Assembly: GCA_963704505.1 (NCBI GenBank)
Contig: OY969912.1
Span: forward strand, 2,852,001 to 2,916,000
Reading direction: 5' to 3'
DNA from: VRUE01 sp963704505
GTDB taxonomy: Bacteria > Actinomycetota > Thermoleophilia > Solirubrobacterales > 70-9
Length of the DNA: 64,000 nucleotides
The notes below the pieces were generated by a model. The model was not told the origin of the DNA. It was given only the letters and a program-made list of their open reading frames with translations, and searched no databases. Position 1 is the stretch's first letter, and every line of letters starts with the position of its first letter. The position numbers and the translations under genes were made by a program. This document shows, piece by piece, positions 28,047-39,044 of this stretch.

Positions 28047-28783
28047 TCGAGAGCGACGAGGAGGGCGCTTAGCTCCTCGTCGACCTCACCGTCGAGCTTC
28101 AGGTCGGCGGCATCGTCATACGGAGTGGGGCCCTTGGTGACGATCGCCAGACGGCCGCCCGACTCGAGCGTCAGGCGCGGCAGGCCGGCGGCCGGGTAGA
28201 CGGCCAGCGAGGAGCCGACGCAGAGCATCAGGTCGGCGCCCTGCGCGAGCCGGGTCGCCTCCTCCATCGCGCCCTCGGGAAGCATCTCGCCGAAGAGGAC
28301 GACGTCGGGTTTGACCGGGCCCTCGCACGCCGCGCAGACCGCAACGCCCCGCTCGTCGAAGAGCGCCTCGACCGCCTCCAGGTCATACGAAGCGTGGCAG
28401 CGCATGCAGCTCGAGGCTTCGATCGAGCCGTGCACCTCGATCACGTTCTCCGAGCCCGCCGCCCGGTGAAGGCGGTCGATGTTCTGGGTGATCACGCCGT
28501 CGAGGGTGCCGCGGCGCTCGAGCTCGGCGAGCGCTTCGTGGGCGGGATTCGGGCGTTTGTCGCCGAGCGTGTTGAAGCGCGGCCGGTAGTAGGACCAAAA
28601 GCGGGCCGGGTCGTGCCGGAAGACATCGATGTGGGCGACCTCCATCGGGTCGACGTTCGCCCAGAGCCCGGTCTCGGGCGTGCGGAAATCGGGAATTCCC
28701 GAGGGCACCGAGATGCCGGCGCCGGTCAGGGCGACGACGGAATCCGAAGCGGCAACGAGCTCGGCCAGGCGCTGGGCGTCCAA
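28043..28783 (-). CDS. NAD-dependent protein deacylase, sirtuin (Sir2/CobB family)
   Basis: Removes acetyl or other acyl groups from lysines using NAD+. The 246-residue protein has GAGISVPSGIPDFR, the ITQNIDRLH and catalytic His (EVHGS), the four zinc cysteines (CMRCHASYD and CAACEGPVKPDVVLFGE) and the GSSLAVYPAAGLP end. The start appears to be TTG at 28781-28783, only a few residues before the NAD motif, with a weak ribosome site. It is the last gene of an operon fad-cupin-sirtuin with 5-6 bp gaps. Bacterial sirtuins commonly regulate acyl-CoA enzymes, which fits its partner. Confidence 0.93.
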   Translation of the reverse strand: MDAQRLAELVAASDSVVALTGAGISVPSGIPDFRTPETGLWANVDPMEVAHIDVFRHDPARFWSYYRPRFNTLGDKRPNPAHEALAELERRGTLDGVITQNIDRLHRAAGSENVIEVHGSIEASSCMRCHASYDLEAVEALFDERGVAVCAACEGPVKPDVVLFGEMLPEGAMEEATRLAQGADLMLCVGSSLAVYPAAGLPRLTLESGGRLAIVTKGPTPYDDAADLKLDGEVDEELSALLVALD

Positions 28784-28788
28784 GAAGC

Positions 28789-29265
28789 TCAGCGTTCGTC
28801 CAGCTCGCCGTCGAAGTAGCCGACCCCGTCGTCGCGCCGGAAGTAGGCCCGCAGGCCGCCGCCGCGCGGCAGCCGCTCGCCCACGCCGATCTTGTCCGAG
28901 TCGGGATAGACAACGACGTCGGGACGACCGCTGGAGCTGATCGCAAGGAAGGTCACCGTCTCCTCGGAGTCGTTGCGCAGCTGGTGGGCGCCCGCCTCTC
29001 CCAGGCCGAACCCGACCGCCTCCCCGGGCTCCAAGGGGCGCTCGCCGTCAGGAGTTCGCAGCGTCGGCCGGCCGGAGAGGACGATGACCATCTCCTCGTC
29101 GGCGTAGTGGTAGTGGTACGGGTAGGCCGCCTCCCCGGGCGGAACCTCGAAGAGGCTGGCGCCGATCGCCTCGGTCCCGAGCTCGTAGCCGATCCGCGCC
29201 CGCCGGCTGCGGAAGCCGGCGGGGCGATCGCCCTCCTCGAAGCTGGGGTCGAAGACGTTGGCCAT
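28789..29265 (-). CDS. cupin-domain protein
   Basis: A 158-residue single cupin: motif 1 PYHYHYADEEMVIVLSGRP with three His and a Glu, motif 2 GEAGAHQLRNDSEETVTFLAI. Homologues with this long form (ending in YPDSDKIG and a C-terminal YFRRDDGVGYFDGE) are common in Proteobacteria and Actinobacteria and have no assigned function. ATG at 29265 is 6 bp after the stop of the fatty-acid oxidation gene and the stop is 5 bp before the sirtuin start, so the three are one operon. Confidence 0.83.
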   Translation of the reverse strand: MANVFDPSFEEGDRPAGFRSRRARIGYELGTEAIGASLFEVPPGEAAYPYHYHYADEEMVIVLSGRPTLRTPDGERPLEPGEAVGFGLGEAGAHQLRNDSEETVTFLAISSSGRPDVVVYPDSDKIGVGERLPRGGGLRAYFRRDDGVGYFDGELDER

Positions 29266-29271
29266 CCGGCC

Positions 29272-31269
29272 CTACTTGCCGCTCCACTTCGGCGAGCGCT
29301 TGCCGAGGAAGGCGGAGATCCCCTCCTTGGCGTCCTCGCTGCCGAAGGCGGCGGCGAAACCGCGCTTCTCGGCCTCGATGCCCTGGTCGAGGTCGCCGGC
29401 GTCGGAGACCTGCTTGATCTGCTCCTTCGCGATCGGCGCCTGCCCGGCGAGCTTGCCCGCCCACATCAGGGCCGTCTCGAACAACTCGTGGTCGGGGGCG
29501 AGGCGGTTGACGAGCCCGTACTCCAGCGCTTCCTCGGAGAGGATCGCGTCGCCGACCAGGTTCATCTCGAGCGCCTTGTTGGCGCCGACCAGGCGCGGCA
29601 GGCGCTGGGTGCCGCCGAAGCCGGGGATGATCCCGAGGTTGATCTCGGGCTGGCCGAAGACCGCGGCCTCGGCCCCGATCCGCACGTCGCAGGCCATCGC
29701 CAGCTCGCAGCCGCCCCCGTAGGCGATCGCGTTGACCGCGGCGACTGTCGCGACCCGCGATGTTCCGAACTCGCGCAGCAGGGCATGGGCCTTGTGGAGC
29801 AGCTCCTCTCCCCCGCCCTCGTCCATCTGCGTGAATGCCTTGATGTCGGCCCCCGCCGAGAAGACGATCGGCACCGATGAGGCGATCACCATCGCCCCTG
29901 CGTCGCTCTCCTTGACCCGCTCCCAGACCGTGCCCAGGTCGCGGACGACGTCGGGGGAGATCGCGTTCATCGGCGCGTTGGCGAGCCAGGCGATCGCAAC
30001 GTCGCCGCGGGTCTCGAGCTTGACCGTGTCGGCCTGCTCTCCCTCGTCGGGCTGCGGGTACGGATAGAAGCCCTGGCCCGAGGCGAGCCCGAGGCGGCCC
30101 TGGGCGACGAGCCGCTTCAGGGTGATCGGCGGCGCGAAGCGCTCGCCGTGCTTCTCCTCGAGCTGCTCGACCTGCTCGAGGACCTTGTCGAGGCCTTCGA
30201 CGTCGGCTTTCCAGAACGGCGGCAGCAGGCCTTTTCGCGGATCGAGGCCGGCGCCCGCCATCATCCCGAGATCGATGTCACGGACCGAGCAGACGCCTTC
30301 CTCGACCAGTAGGCAGGCCTCGATCAGGGCCCGGCAGGTGAACATTGCGACCAGTTCCTCGGCGTCGGGGTCGGCGTCGCCGGGAACGGTCTGCTCGCCG
30401 TCCTTGAAGAATCCCTCGCCGCCGGACTTGGCGCCGAGCTTGCCATCTGCGACCAGCCCCTGCAGTCCCTTGTGGACATAGAAGGTCTCGCCGTAGGACT
30501 CGTTGAGGTGTTCGGCGACGTGAAGCACCGTGTCGAGGCCGAGCAGGTCGGTGAGGAAGAAGGGGCCCATCGGCGCCACCTGCGCGCCCGCGATCGCCTC
30601 GTCGATCGCCTTCAACGAGAGGCCGTGATCCTCCTGGGCACGCCAGATCTCGCCGATTGTCGCCATCAGGATTTTGTTGACGACGAAGCCGGGGACCTCG
30701 CCGCAGACGATCGGCTGCTTCCTGATCGCCTGGGCGAAGTTGTAGGCGGCGGTCGCGGTCTCACGCGAGGTGTCGTCGCCGACGATGACCTCGACCAGCG
30801 GCATCACCGAGGCCGGGTAGAAGAAGTGGAAGCCGACGACCTTGTCGGCGCGCAGCGTCGCTTCGCCGATCTCGGTGATCGAGAGGGACGAGGTGTTGGA
30901 GGAGAGGATCGCGTGGCCCGGCGTCGCCGCGTCGATCTCGCGGAAGACCGACTGCTTGATCTCCATCTTCTCGGGTACCGCCTCGACGACGAAGTCGACG
31001 TCGCCGAAGTCCGAGTAGGAGGTCGTGCCGGTGATCTGGCCCATGACCTCCGCGAGGCGCTCGTCCGCCGCCTCTTGGGTGATCTTCTCCTTCTTGACCA
31101 GGCGGCCGAGCTGGCCCTCGGTCACCGCGCGCGCCTTCTCCAGCGCGGCGTCGACGAACTTCTGGTCGATGTCCTTGACGACGACAGGAATGTCGGCGGC
31201 GGCGATCGCCTGCGCGATCTCCCCACCCATGGTGCCGCCGCCGACGACGGCGGCCTTCGAGACGAACAT
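29272..31269 (-). CDS. bifunctional 3-hydroxyacyl-CoA dehydrogenase / enoyl-CoA hydratase
   Basis: Carries out hydration and NAD-dependent oxidation steps of fatty-acid beta-oxidation. In 665 residues the dehydrogenase comes first (Rossmann GGGTMGGEIAQAIA at 9-22, catalytic His region VVGFHFFYPA, then the C-terminal helical domains to about 400) and the crotonase domain second (about 405-665; YGGGCELAMACD and GQPEINLGIIPGFGGTQRLP contain the two catalytic Glu). This is the reverse of E. coli FadB, in which the hydratase is N-terminal. ATG at 31269. First gene of an operon with a cupin and a sirtuin; the thiolase partner is not in the window. Confidence 0.92.
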   Translation of the reverse strand: MFVSKAAVVGGGTMGGEIAQAIAAADIPVVVKDIDQKFVDAALEKARAVTEGQLGRLVKKEKITQEAADERLAEVMGQITGTTSYSDFGDVDFVVEAVPEKMEIKQSVFREIDAATPGHAILSSNTSSLSITEIGEATLRADKVVGFHFFYPASVMPLVEVIVGDDTSRETATAAYNFAQAIRKQPIVCGEVPGFVVNKILMATIGEIWRAQEDHGLSLKAIDEAIAGAQVAPMGPFFLTDLLGLDTVLHVAEHLNESYGETFYVHKGLQGLVADGKLGAKSGGEGFFKDGEQTVPGDADPDAEELVAMFTCRALIEACLLVEEGVCSVRDIDLGMMAGAGLDPRKGLLPPFWKADVEGLDKVLEQVEQLEEKHGERFAPPITLKRLVAQGRLGLASGQGFYPYPQPDEGEQADTVKLETRGDVAIAWLANAPMNAISPDVVRDLGTVWERVKESDAGAMVIASSVPIVFSAGADIKAFTQMDEGGGEELLHKAHALLREFGTSRVATVAAVNAIAYGGGCELAMACDVRIGAEAAVFGQPEINLGIIPGFGGTQRLPRLVGANKALEMNLVGDAILSEEALEYGLVNRLAPDHELFETALMWAGKLAGQAPIAKEQIKQVSDAGDLDQGIEAEKRGFAAAFGSEDAKEGISAFLGKRSPKWSGK

Positions 31270-31366
31270 TTGGGATCAGCCCTCCGGGGTCGAAATTCGG
31301 GCTCGGACTATATGTCGCGACCCGCCTCGCAGTCGCGTCCTGAGCCCGCTCTAGCCTCGCTGGCCG

Positions 31367-32446
31367 ATGAGCGAGATCGTCGAGGGCCTGGGAGCCGAGG
31401 AGCGGCAGCGGATCGAGAAGCTCCGTGCCGACGGTCATTTCTTCTGGATCGACCTCTGCGTCGACGACACCTCGCACGAGCAGGTCGCCTCGACGCTCGG
31501 CGTGCCCGCCGAGGCTTGCCGCCCGCTGCTCGACTTCGAGCGGGGCGAGCGCCCATCCAAGCGCTTCACCGCCAACCAGCAGCAGGTCGTCTTCCCGTTC
31601 CACTGCTACGTCGAGGAGGAGATCGAGGACGCTGACACGCCGCCCCTGAGAGCGATCGAGGTCAACGTCCTGGTCCACGGGGACTTCATCCTTACGGCCC
31701 ACCGCGAGCGCGTCTCGCTGCCCTCGGTGCTGCCGACCTACACCTCCGAGGGGCGCAGCGAGCAGTACGTCGTCTACGCCGTTCTCGACGCGATGGTCGC
31801 CACCGCGTTCGACGCGCTCAGCGACGCCGAGCTGGCGCTCGAGGGCCTGCAGATCCTGACCACCGACTCGACCGGGAGTCAGCGGGTGAGGATGGGGACC
31901 CTGCGGGCGATCAGCCTGCGACTGACGTCGATGAGGCGCCAGATCGGGCCCCAGCGCGGGATCTTCGAGCGGATCGGCGAGGAGATCGGCCAGGTGGAGA
32001 ACCTGGTCACCGACAACGAGCACTACTTCGAACGGGTATACAGCCAGCTCAACCGCCTCGTCGACGGGATCGATGCAGCCTCCGACTCGATGGCGCAGCT
32101 GATCGACCTGCGCATGAACGAGACCATGTACTGGCTGACCGTGGTGGCGACGATCTTCCTGCCGCTCAGCTTCCTCACCGGGTTCTTCGGGATGAACTTC
32201 GACTGGCTGGTCACCCGGATCGACACCGCCTGGGCCTTCTTCGTCTTCGGGGTGGGAGGCTCGGTCCTCGCCACGGTGATGATCTGGATCGCCGTGCGGC
32301 GCCGCGCCACCCCCGTGCAGCCCGACCAGGACTCCTTCGAGCGGCTGCTGGTGACGGTGCGGCGACCACTCTCGGCGCCGGCGGCGGTCGCCGTCAAGAG
32401 CGGCCGCATGGCTGCCTCTAAAGGAGGGCGTTTCCTCGGCCGATAA
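31367..32446 (+). CDS. CorA-family metal cation transporter
   Basis: Homopentameric Mg2+/Co2+ (or Zn2+) channel. The 359-residue protein has a large cytosolic N-terminal domain with a long helical stalk (about residues 130-270) and two C-terminal membrane helices. The signature GMN is present in FFGMNFDWL directly after TM1 (WLTVVATIFLPLSFLTGFF). A basic C-terminal tail of about 55 residues follows TM2, longer than the usual few residues, so it is an odd member. Divergent from the fatty-acid gene with 97 bp between starts; the NlpC-like gene follows 9 bp later. Confidence 0.9.
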   Translation: MSEIVEGLGAEERQRIEKLRADGHFFWIDLCVDDTSHEQVASTLGVPAEACRPLLDFERGERPSKRFTANQQQVVFPFHCYVEEEIEDADTPPLRAIEVNVLVHGDFILTAHRERVSLPSVLPTYTSEGRSEQYVVYAVLDAMVATAFDALSDAELALEGLQILTTDSTGSQRVRMGTLRAISLRLTSMRRQIGPQRGIFERIGEEIGQVENLVTDNEHYFERVYSQLNRLVDGIDAASDSMAQLIDLRMNETMYWLTVVATIFLPLSFLTGFFGMNFDWLVTRIDTAWAFFVFGVGGSVLATVMIWIAVRRRATPVQPDQDSFERLLVTVRRPLSAPAAVAVKSGRMAASKGGRFLGR

Positions 32447-32455
32447 GGCTCTTTC

Positions 32456-32962
32456 ATGCGCAGGGCCACCCTTCTCACCGCCATCGTCCTCTGCGGCCTC
32501 GCAGTCCTGGCGGTGCCGAGCGCCGGGGCGCGGGTGCCCCAGGCCCGCCTCCTGCCCGGCGGCAGGGCCGTGGCGCCGCCCTCGGCCCCGGGGTCGGTCA
32601 AGCAGATGATCGCCGCGGCCAACCACATCCGCCACCGGCCCTATCGCTGGGGCGGCGGGCACCGGCACTGGAACTCGCGGGGCTATGACTGCTCGGGCTC
32701 GGTCAGCTACGTGCTGCACGCCGCCGGGCTCCTCGACTACCCGCTGGACTCGACCGGCTTCATGCGCTGGGGCGGTGGCGGCCCCGGCAGCTGGGTGCGG
32801 ATCTACGCCAATCACGAACACGTCTTCGCCGTGATCGCCGGCCTGCGCTGGGACACGTCCTACTCGGACGACGGCGACCGCAGCGGCCCGGGCTGGAGCG
32901 AATACACCCGCCCCACCGGCGGCTTCCGCCTGCGCCATCCGCTGGGGCTGCTCGGCGCCTAG
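32456..32962 (+). CDS. small secreted NlpC/P60-like protein
   Basis: A 168-residue exported protein: signal peptide (RRATLLTAIVLCGLAVLAVP, cleavage near SAGA) then a compact domain with YRWGGGHRHW and catalytic-Cys motif YDCSGSVSYVLHAAGLL, and a later His in NHEHVFAVIAG. These match the Cys and His of NlpC/P60 papain-like cell-wall peptidases, but the usual GDL strand between them is missing, so the domain is abbreviated. Known members cut stem-peptide bonds; activity here is inferred. It sits 9 bp after corA. Confidence 0.72.
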   Translation: MRRATLLTAIVLCGLAVLAVPSAGARVPQARLLPGGRAVAPPSAPGSVKQMIAAANHIRHRPYRWGGGHRHWNSRGYDCSGSVSYVLHAAGLLDYPLDSTGFMRWGGGGPGSWVRIYANHEHVFAVIAGLRWDTSYSDDGDRSGPGWSEYTRPTGGFRLRHPLGLLGA

Positions 32963-33005
32963 GCAGCCGGCGGGCTGACCGCCGGACAAACGCGGCCGGC
33001 GAACG

Positions 33006-33021
33006 TTGTACGGCGGTACAA
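33006..33021. promoter_or_regulatory. palindrome upstream of glnN
   Basis: TTGTAC-GGCG-GTACAA, perfect 6-bp arms, 106 bp before the glnN start and in the only non-coding stretch available for its promoter. It does not match the GlnR or AmtR sites known in Actinobacteria; the binder is unknown. Confidence 0.4.
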
Positions 33022-33126
33022 AGGCATCCACGAGTCGCTGGCATTAGGCTGGCCTGGCTCGTCGTATGGAACAAATCGGCGGCGCCTGGACGGGCGCCCG
33101 GGACCAAGTGAGGGACTGACCAAAGC

Positions 33127-35277
<2,151 letters not shown>

Positions 35278-35296
35278 CGCGTCGGCAGCCGCGGAG

Positions 35297-36508
35297 TCAA
35301 GGCGCCGGCGGCAGCCCCGGCCCCCCGTTCAGCGGGTTGAGGTCGGCGAGCAGCTCGAGCAGGCGAGGCTCCGGCTCGTCCTCGTCGATGACGATTGCGG
35401 TTCCCGGCCAGGCGTAGCGCAGGTAGCGGGCGTAGGCCTGGCGCGAGCTGAGGTCGGGCTCGTAGATCCAACACCCGGTATTCCAGTAGCGGACCGCGGG
35501 ACCTTCGACCGCCCGCACACAGGCGAGCGGCTGGTGGGTGTGGGCGAAGACGATCTTGTCCGCCTGCTCGCCCCAGCCCAGGTTGCGGACGACGGTCGCA
35601 AAAGCCTCTAGTGCGTGCTCGGCGGGGTCGCTGCGGGCGATCACGGTCGGCTCGGGGTAGAGGGGGCGCGCCGGGGCCGAGTCGGACACCGGGGTCTCAC
35701 GCGCCTGCCGGGCGGACTCCTCGCGGACGACCGCGTCGAAGTGCTCGGCGCTGGGCAGGGACTGGTCCTCCTCGGAGCGCCCACGGTCGCGAAGCGCCGC
35801 CGAGAGCCGCTTGACGCCCCGAACCGGGGTGCCGGCGACGGAGCCCAGGCGCCCGACCCGCTGTGCTGCGCGGAAGACGTTCTCCTGCGCCTTCGTCCCG
35901 TGTGGCATCTGCGCGGCGACGAACAACCACTCAGTCAGCAGCGTGATCACCGACTCGTAGTCCTCGATCGTGGTCGGCTGCTCGGGGCCACCCGCCGCGA
36001 TCGACCACAGGGTCCGGGTCAGGATCCGGTCCCCGCGCGACCCGGTCAACCGGGCGTGCGGGTCGAGGTAGTGGCCATGGGTGCAGAGCACGTCGCCGAA
36101 GCGGTGGGTCGGGTAGGCGATCTCGACCTCGACCCCGGGCAGGCGACTCTCGAGGAACTCGCGGAAGTAGGAGGGGCCGGTGCCGGCGGCGGCGGCCGGC
36201 TGCCCCGACAGCCGCGCGTTGAGCCGATCCTCGGCGTCGCGGGCGACGAGGTGATGGTCGTGGTTGCCGGCGAGGAAGACCAGCCTCCCGCCACCGAGGC
36301 GCTCGCCGATCAGCCGCAGCAGCGGCTCGGAGGAGGCGACCGCGTCCTCGACCGACCCGAAGAGGAAGTCGAAGAGGTCGCCGAGGAAGATCAGCTCATC
36401 GATACCGTCCAGCGCCGGGGCGAGACGGTCGAGGAAGAAGTCCTCGCGCAGCAGGTCCCGGCCGGTCCAGGCGCCGAAGTGGGTGTCGGAGAGGACGAGG
36501 GCCCGCAC
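35297..36508 (-). CDS. calcineurin-like metallophosphoesterase
   Basis: A 403-residue cytosolic phosphoesterase with the dinuclear metal motifs in order: LSDTHFG (7-13), IFLGDLFDF (about 39-47), FLAGNHDHHLV (about 75-85), a later CTHGHYLDPH and, near the C-terminus, FAHTHQPLA. UDP-diacylglucosamine hydrolase-like and general phosphodiesterases share these; the long middle insert (about 150-280, Arg/Ser rich) is unusual and no substrate can be named. GTG start at 36506-36508. Convergent with glnN and 10 bp after the P450 stop on the same strand, suggesting P450-phosphoesterase cotranscription. Confidence 0.87.
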   Translation of the reverse strand: MRALVLSDTHFGAWTGRDLLREDFFLDRLAPALDGIDELIFLGDLFDFLFGSVEDAVASSEPLLRLIGERLGGGRLVFLAGNHDHHLVARDAEDRLNARLSGQPAAAAGTGPSYFREFLESRLPGVEVEIAYPTHRFGDVLCTHGHYLDPHARLTGSRGDRILTRTLWSIAAGGPEQPTTIEDYESVITLLTEWLFVAAQMPHGTKAQENVFRAAQRVGRLGSVAGTPVRGVKRLSAALRDRGRSEEDQSLPSAEHFDAVVREESARQARETPVSDSAPARPLYPEPTVIARSDPAEHALEAFATVVRNLGWGEQADKIVFAHTHQPLACVRAVEGPAVRYWNTGCWIYEPDLSSRQAYARYLRYAWPGTAIVIDEDEPEPRLLELLADLNPLNGGPGLPPAP

Positions 36509-36518
36509 GAGGCGAAAG

Positions 36519-37952
36519 CTAGCGCCGCGGGTCGACCCGCATCCGCAGACCGCCCTTCGGCGAGAGGGTCGGCATCTGGCGGACGGTCATCGTCCTGCCG
36601 GGGAGCAGATCCAGGCGCAGGCGCTGGAGGAGCATCGTCGCCACCAGCTTCACCTCGATCTGGCCGAAGCGTTTGCCGATGCAGATCCGCCGCCCGCCGC
36701 CGAACGGGACGTAGGCCCCTCGGGGCAGCGCCGCCTTGCGGTCGGGGGCGAAACGCTCCGGCCTGAACGCCTCGGGGTCCGGGAAGAACTCGGGGATCCG
36801 GTGACTCGCCCACGAGCAGTAGTTGAGGTAGGCCCCGTCGGGGACGGTGTGGCCGTCGAACTCGAACTCGCGGACCGCGCGCCGCGGCCCGATCCAGGCC
36901 GGTGGATAGAGCCGCAGGACCTCGTCGAGGACCATGTCCAGGTAGGGCATCTCGCGCTCGAGCTTGTCGATGTCGGGCGCCTCCCCTCCCAGCACCCGGT
37001 CCTGCTCCTCCTGAAGCTTCTCGATCACGTCGGGGCGTCGCGCGAGCTCGTACATCATGAACGTCAGGGTCGAAGTCGAGGTGTCGTGGCCGGCGAACAT
37101 AAGCGTCATCAGCTGGTCGCGGACCTCCTTGTCGGCAAACCCCTCGCCGGACTCGTCGCGGACGCCGAGCAGCAGGCTGAGCACGTCCATGCGCTCGGAG
37201 TCGGGGTGCCGGCGCCGTTGGGCGATCTCATCGAAGACGATCCGGTCGAGGACCTGGCGCGAAGCGAGCATCTTGCGCCAGGGAGAGCCCGGGCCGCGCA
37301 GGAACCGCAGGGCGAAGTCGATCCCGTAGAACTCGAGTGCCCGCTCGAAATGCTCGGCGGCGGCGGCGCCCTTGCCGGCCTCATCGGGGTCGAGGCCGAG
37401 CAGTGCCCGCATCGCTATCCGCATCGCCAGGCCCCGCATCCACTCGTAGACGTCGACGATCTCGCCGTCGCGGAGCCTGTCGACCGCCGGTCCCGCCTCC
37501 TCGATCATCGCCTCCAGCGAGGCCGCGACCTGCTGGCGGTGGAAGGCGGGCATCATCGTCGCCCGGGCGTGGTCGTGGTAGGCGTCGTCGATCGTCAGAA
37601 GGCCGTCGCCGAGCAGCGGGATCAGGTCGCCGAAGCTCGACTCGCGCCAGTGAAAGTTCTCGGGGTGGGAGACGGTGACGTAGTGGTTGGCCTCCGGCCC
37701 GAGCATGAAGACCACCTGCGTGTGCAGCAGCCGCAGGGTGAAGATCGGGCCGAACTCTTCATAGGCGCCGAGCAGGATCGGCAGCGGGTCCCGGGCGATC
37801 TTCAACGTCCGCGTGAGCGTGTTGCCGCCCGGGCCCGGCGGGTACTGACCCCGCCCGCGCCACTCGACCGCGAGGTCGCCCGCGACCCGGCGCACCGGGC
37901 TCGAGGACATCTGCGGCGGTTTCGGGACTGGAGTCGCGGTCTCGGTCGGCAC
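36519..37952 (-). CDS. cytochrome P450
   Basis: Haem-thiolate monooxygenase. Key motifs: I-helix AGHDTST, K-helix ExxR (DEVLRLYPP), PERF region (FRPERFAPDRK) and haem loop FGGGRRICIGKRF with the axial Cys. The protein has no membrane anchor, so it is a soluble class I type needing a ferredoxin and reductase, neither found here. Start is uncertain: TTG 37985, GTG 37952 or ATG 37910. A palindrome at 37970-37985 overlaps the TTG, so a downstream start is favoured; GTG 37952 is reported. The 3' neighbour is the phosphoesterase, 10 bp away. Substrate unknown; homologues with this N-terminal pattern (PPGP followed by a helical RDPLPIL) often act on fatty acids or terpenes. Confidence 0.9.
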   Translation of the reverse strand: MPTETATPVPKPPQMSSSPVRRVAGDLAVEWRGRGQYPPGPGGNTLTRTLKIARDPLPILLGAYEEFGPIFTLRLLHTQVVFMLGPEANHYVTVSHPENFHWRESSFGDLIPLLGDGLLTIDDAYHDHARATMMPAFHRQQVAASLEAMIEEAGPAVDRLRDGEIVDVYEWMRGLAMRIAMRALLGLDPDEAGKGAAAAEHFERALEFYGIDFALRFLRGPGSPWRKMLASRQVLDRIVFDEIAQRRRHPDSERMDVLSLLLGVRDESGEGFADKEVRDQLMTLMFAGHDTSTSTLTFMMYELARRPDVIEKLQEEQDRVLGGEAPDIDKLEREMPYLDMVLDEVLRLYPPAWIGPRRAVREFEFDGHTVPDGAYLNYCSWASHRIPEFFPDPEAFRPERFAPDRKAALPRGAYVPFGGGRRICIGKRFGQIEVKLVATMLLQRLRLDLLPGRTMTVRQMPTLSPKGGLRMRVDPRR

Positions 37953-37969
37953 GGTCGGCGGAATCCTAG

Positions 37970-37985
37970 TTGGCTGGCTGGCCAA
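37970..37985. promoter_or_regulatory. palindromic operator candidate before the P450 gene
   Basis: TTGGC-N6-GCCAA with spacer TGGCTG, 18 bp upstream of the chosen GTG start. It shares the TGGC-N6-GCCA core with the site before the GST-like gene at 10834, hinting at one common TetR-type regulator that is not in the window. Confidence 0.38.
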
Positions 37986-37994
37986 TCGGGAAGC

Positions 37995-38978
37995 TCAGGC
38001 GGCCGCGGAGACGGCGAGTTGCCCGCAGGCGGCGTCGATATCGCGACCGCGGGTCAGGCGCACCGTCGCGGTCAGTCCCCCGGCCGCGAGGATCGCCCGG
38101 AAGCTCTCGATCCGCTCGGCCGGCGAGCCGTCATAGGTGCCGGTCGGGTTATAGGGGATCAGGTTGACCTTGTAGCCGCGCGGGTCGAGCAGCGCAGCGA
38201 GCTCGCGGGCGTGCTCGGCCTGGTCGTTGACTCCATCGAGCATCACGTACTCGACGAACACCTTGCGCCGGCGCGTTGCCCGGTAGCGCTCGCAGGCGGC
38301 GAGCACCTCGGCGAGCGGGTAGCGATCGTTGACCGGCATCAGCTTCGAGCGCAGCTCGTCGTTGGCCGCGTGCAGGGAGAGGGCCAGCCCGATCGGCATC
38401 CGGCACTCGGCGATGCGTTCGATGCCGGGCACCCAGCCGACGGTCGAGATCGCCGTCCGCCGGTGGGAGACGCCGAGGTCGGGCAGCGAGTCGATCGCGC
38501 AGAGCACCGCGTCGAGATTCATCGTCGGCTCCCCCATGCCCATGAAGACGACGTGGTCGATCGCTTCGACGCGGCGGAAGTGCAGGGCCTGGTCGAGGAT
38601 CTCGTCGGCGCTGAGGTTGCGGCCGAACTGCATCGCCCCGGTCGCGCAGAAGGTGCAAGTCAGCGGGCAGCCGGATTGGGAGGAGACGCAGACCGAGCGC
38701 CTGCCGTCGCGGAAGCGCATGAGCACGGCCTCGAGCGGGCGCCCGTCGTCGGTGTGGAAGAGGGTCTTGACGGTGCCGTCGTCGGAGTGCGCCTCGGCCT
38801 CGACGGTCAGGGTCGAGAGCGGCACCGACTCTGCGAGGCGGGCCCGCAGCGGCGCGGGCAGGTTGGTCATCTCCTCGTATGAGCCGGCCCCGCGGGCAAG
38901 CCACTCCCAGATCTGGGATGCGCGATAGGAGGGCTCACCGGCGGTGGCGAGGGCCTGCTCGAGGCGGCTGCGGTCCAT
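37995..38978 (-). CDS. rlmN: 23S rRNA (adenine2503-C2)-methyltransferase RlmN
   Basis: Radical-SAM enzyme that methylates A2503 of 23S rRNA (and A37 of some tRNAs). The 327 residues carry the cluster motif SGCPLTCTFCATG (CxxxCxxC), the GMGEPTMNLD SAM loop, IERIAECRMPIGLALSLHA and the essential C-terminal Cys region (RGRDIDAACGQLA). The frame is open for 40 codons upstream, but the ATG at 38978 matches the family N-terminus (SRLEQALATAGEPSYRASQI). Upstream 131 bp hold direct repeats and a terminator-like hairpin belonging to the next gene. Confidence 0.96.
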   Translation of the reverse strand: MDRSRLEQALATAGEPSYRASQIWEWLARGAGSYEEMTNLPAPLRARLAESVPLSTLTVEAEAHSDDGTVKTLFHTDDGRPLEAVLMRFRDGRRSVCVSSQSGCPLTCTFCATGAMQFGRNLSADEILDQALHFRRVEAIDHVVFMGMGEPTMNLDAVLCAIDSLPDLGVSHRRTAISTVGWVPGIERIAECRMPIGLALSLHAANDELRSKLMPVNDRYPLAEVLAACERYRATRRRKVFVEYVMLDGVNDQAEHARELAALLDPRGYKVNLIPYNPTGTYDGSPAERIESFRAILAAGGLTATVRLTRGRDIDAACGQLAVSAAA

Positions 38979-39044
38979 CGGGCGAGTGTACGCAGCGCGA
39001 TTAAGCGCTCCACTCGTTTGACTCGCGAAAGGCGCGTCCCTACT

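Noticed and set aside
30761..33031. 756-codon open frame on the minus strand across corA and the NlpC-like gene
   Set aside because: It is low-complexity Arg/His/Asp/Gly antisense of well-supported plus-strand genes, typical of high-GC shadows.
33022..33126. glutamine riboswitch (glnA motif) before glnN
   Set aside because: The conserved strands of that motif were looked for and not found; only generic GC-rich stems are present.
36264..38882. 872-codon plus-strand frame over the P450 and rlmN genes
   Set aside because: Antisense to two genes with clear catalytic motifs; composition is repetitive Arg/Asp/Gln and matches no family.
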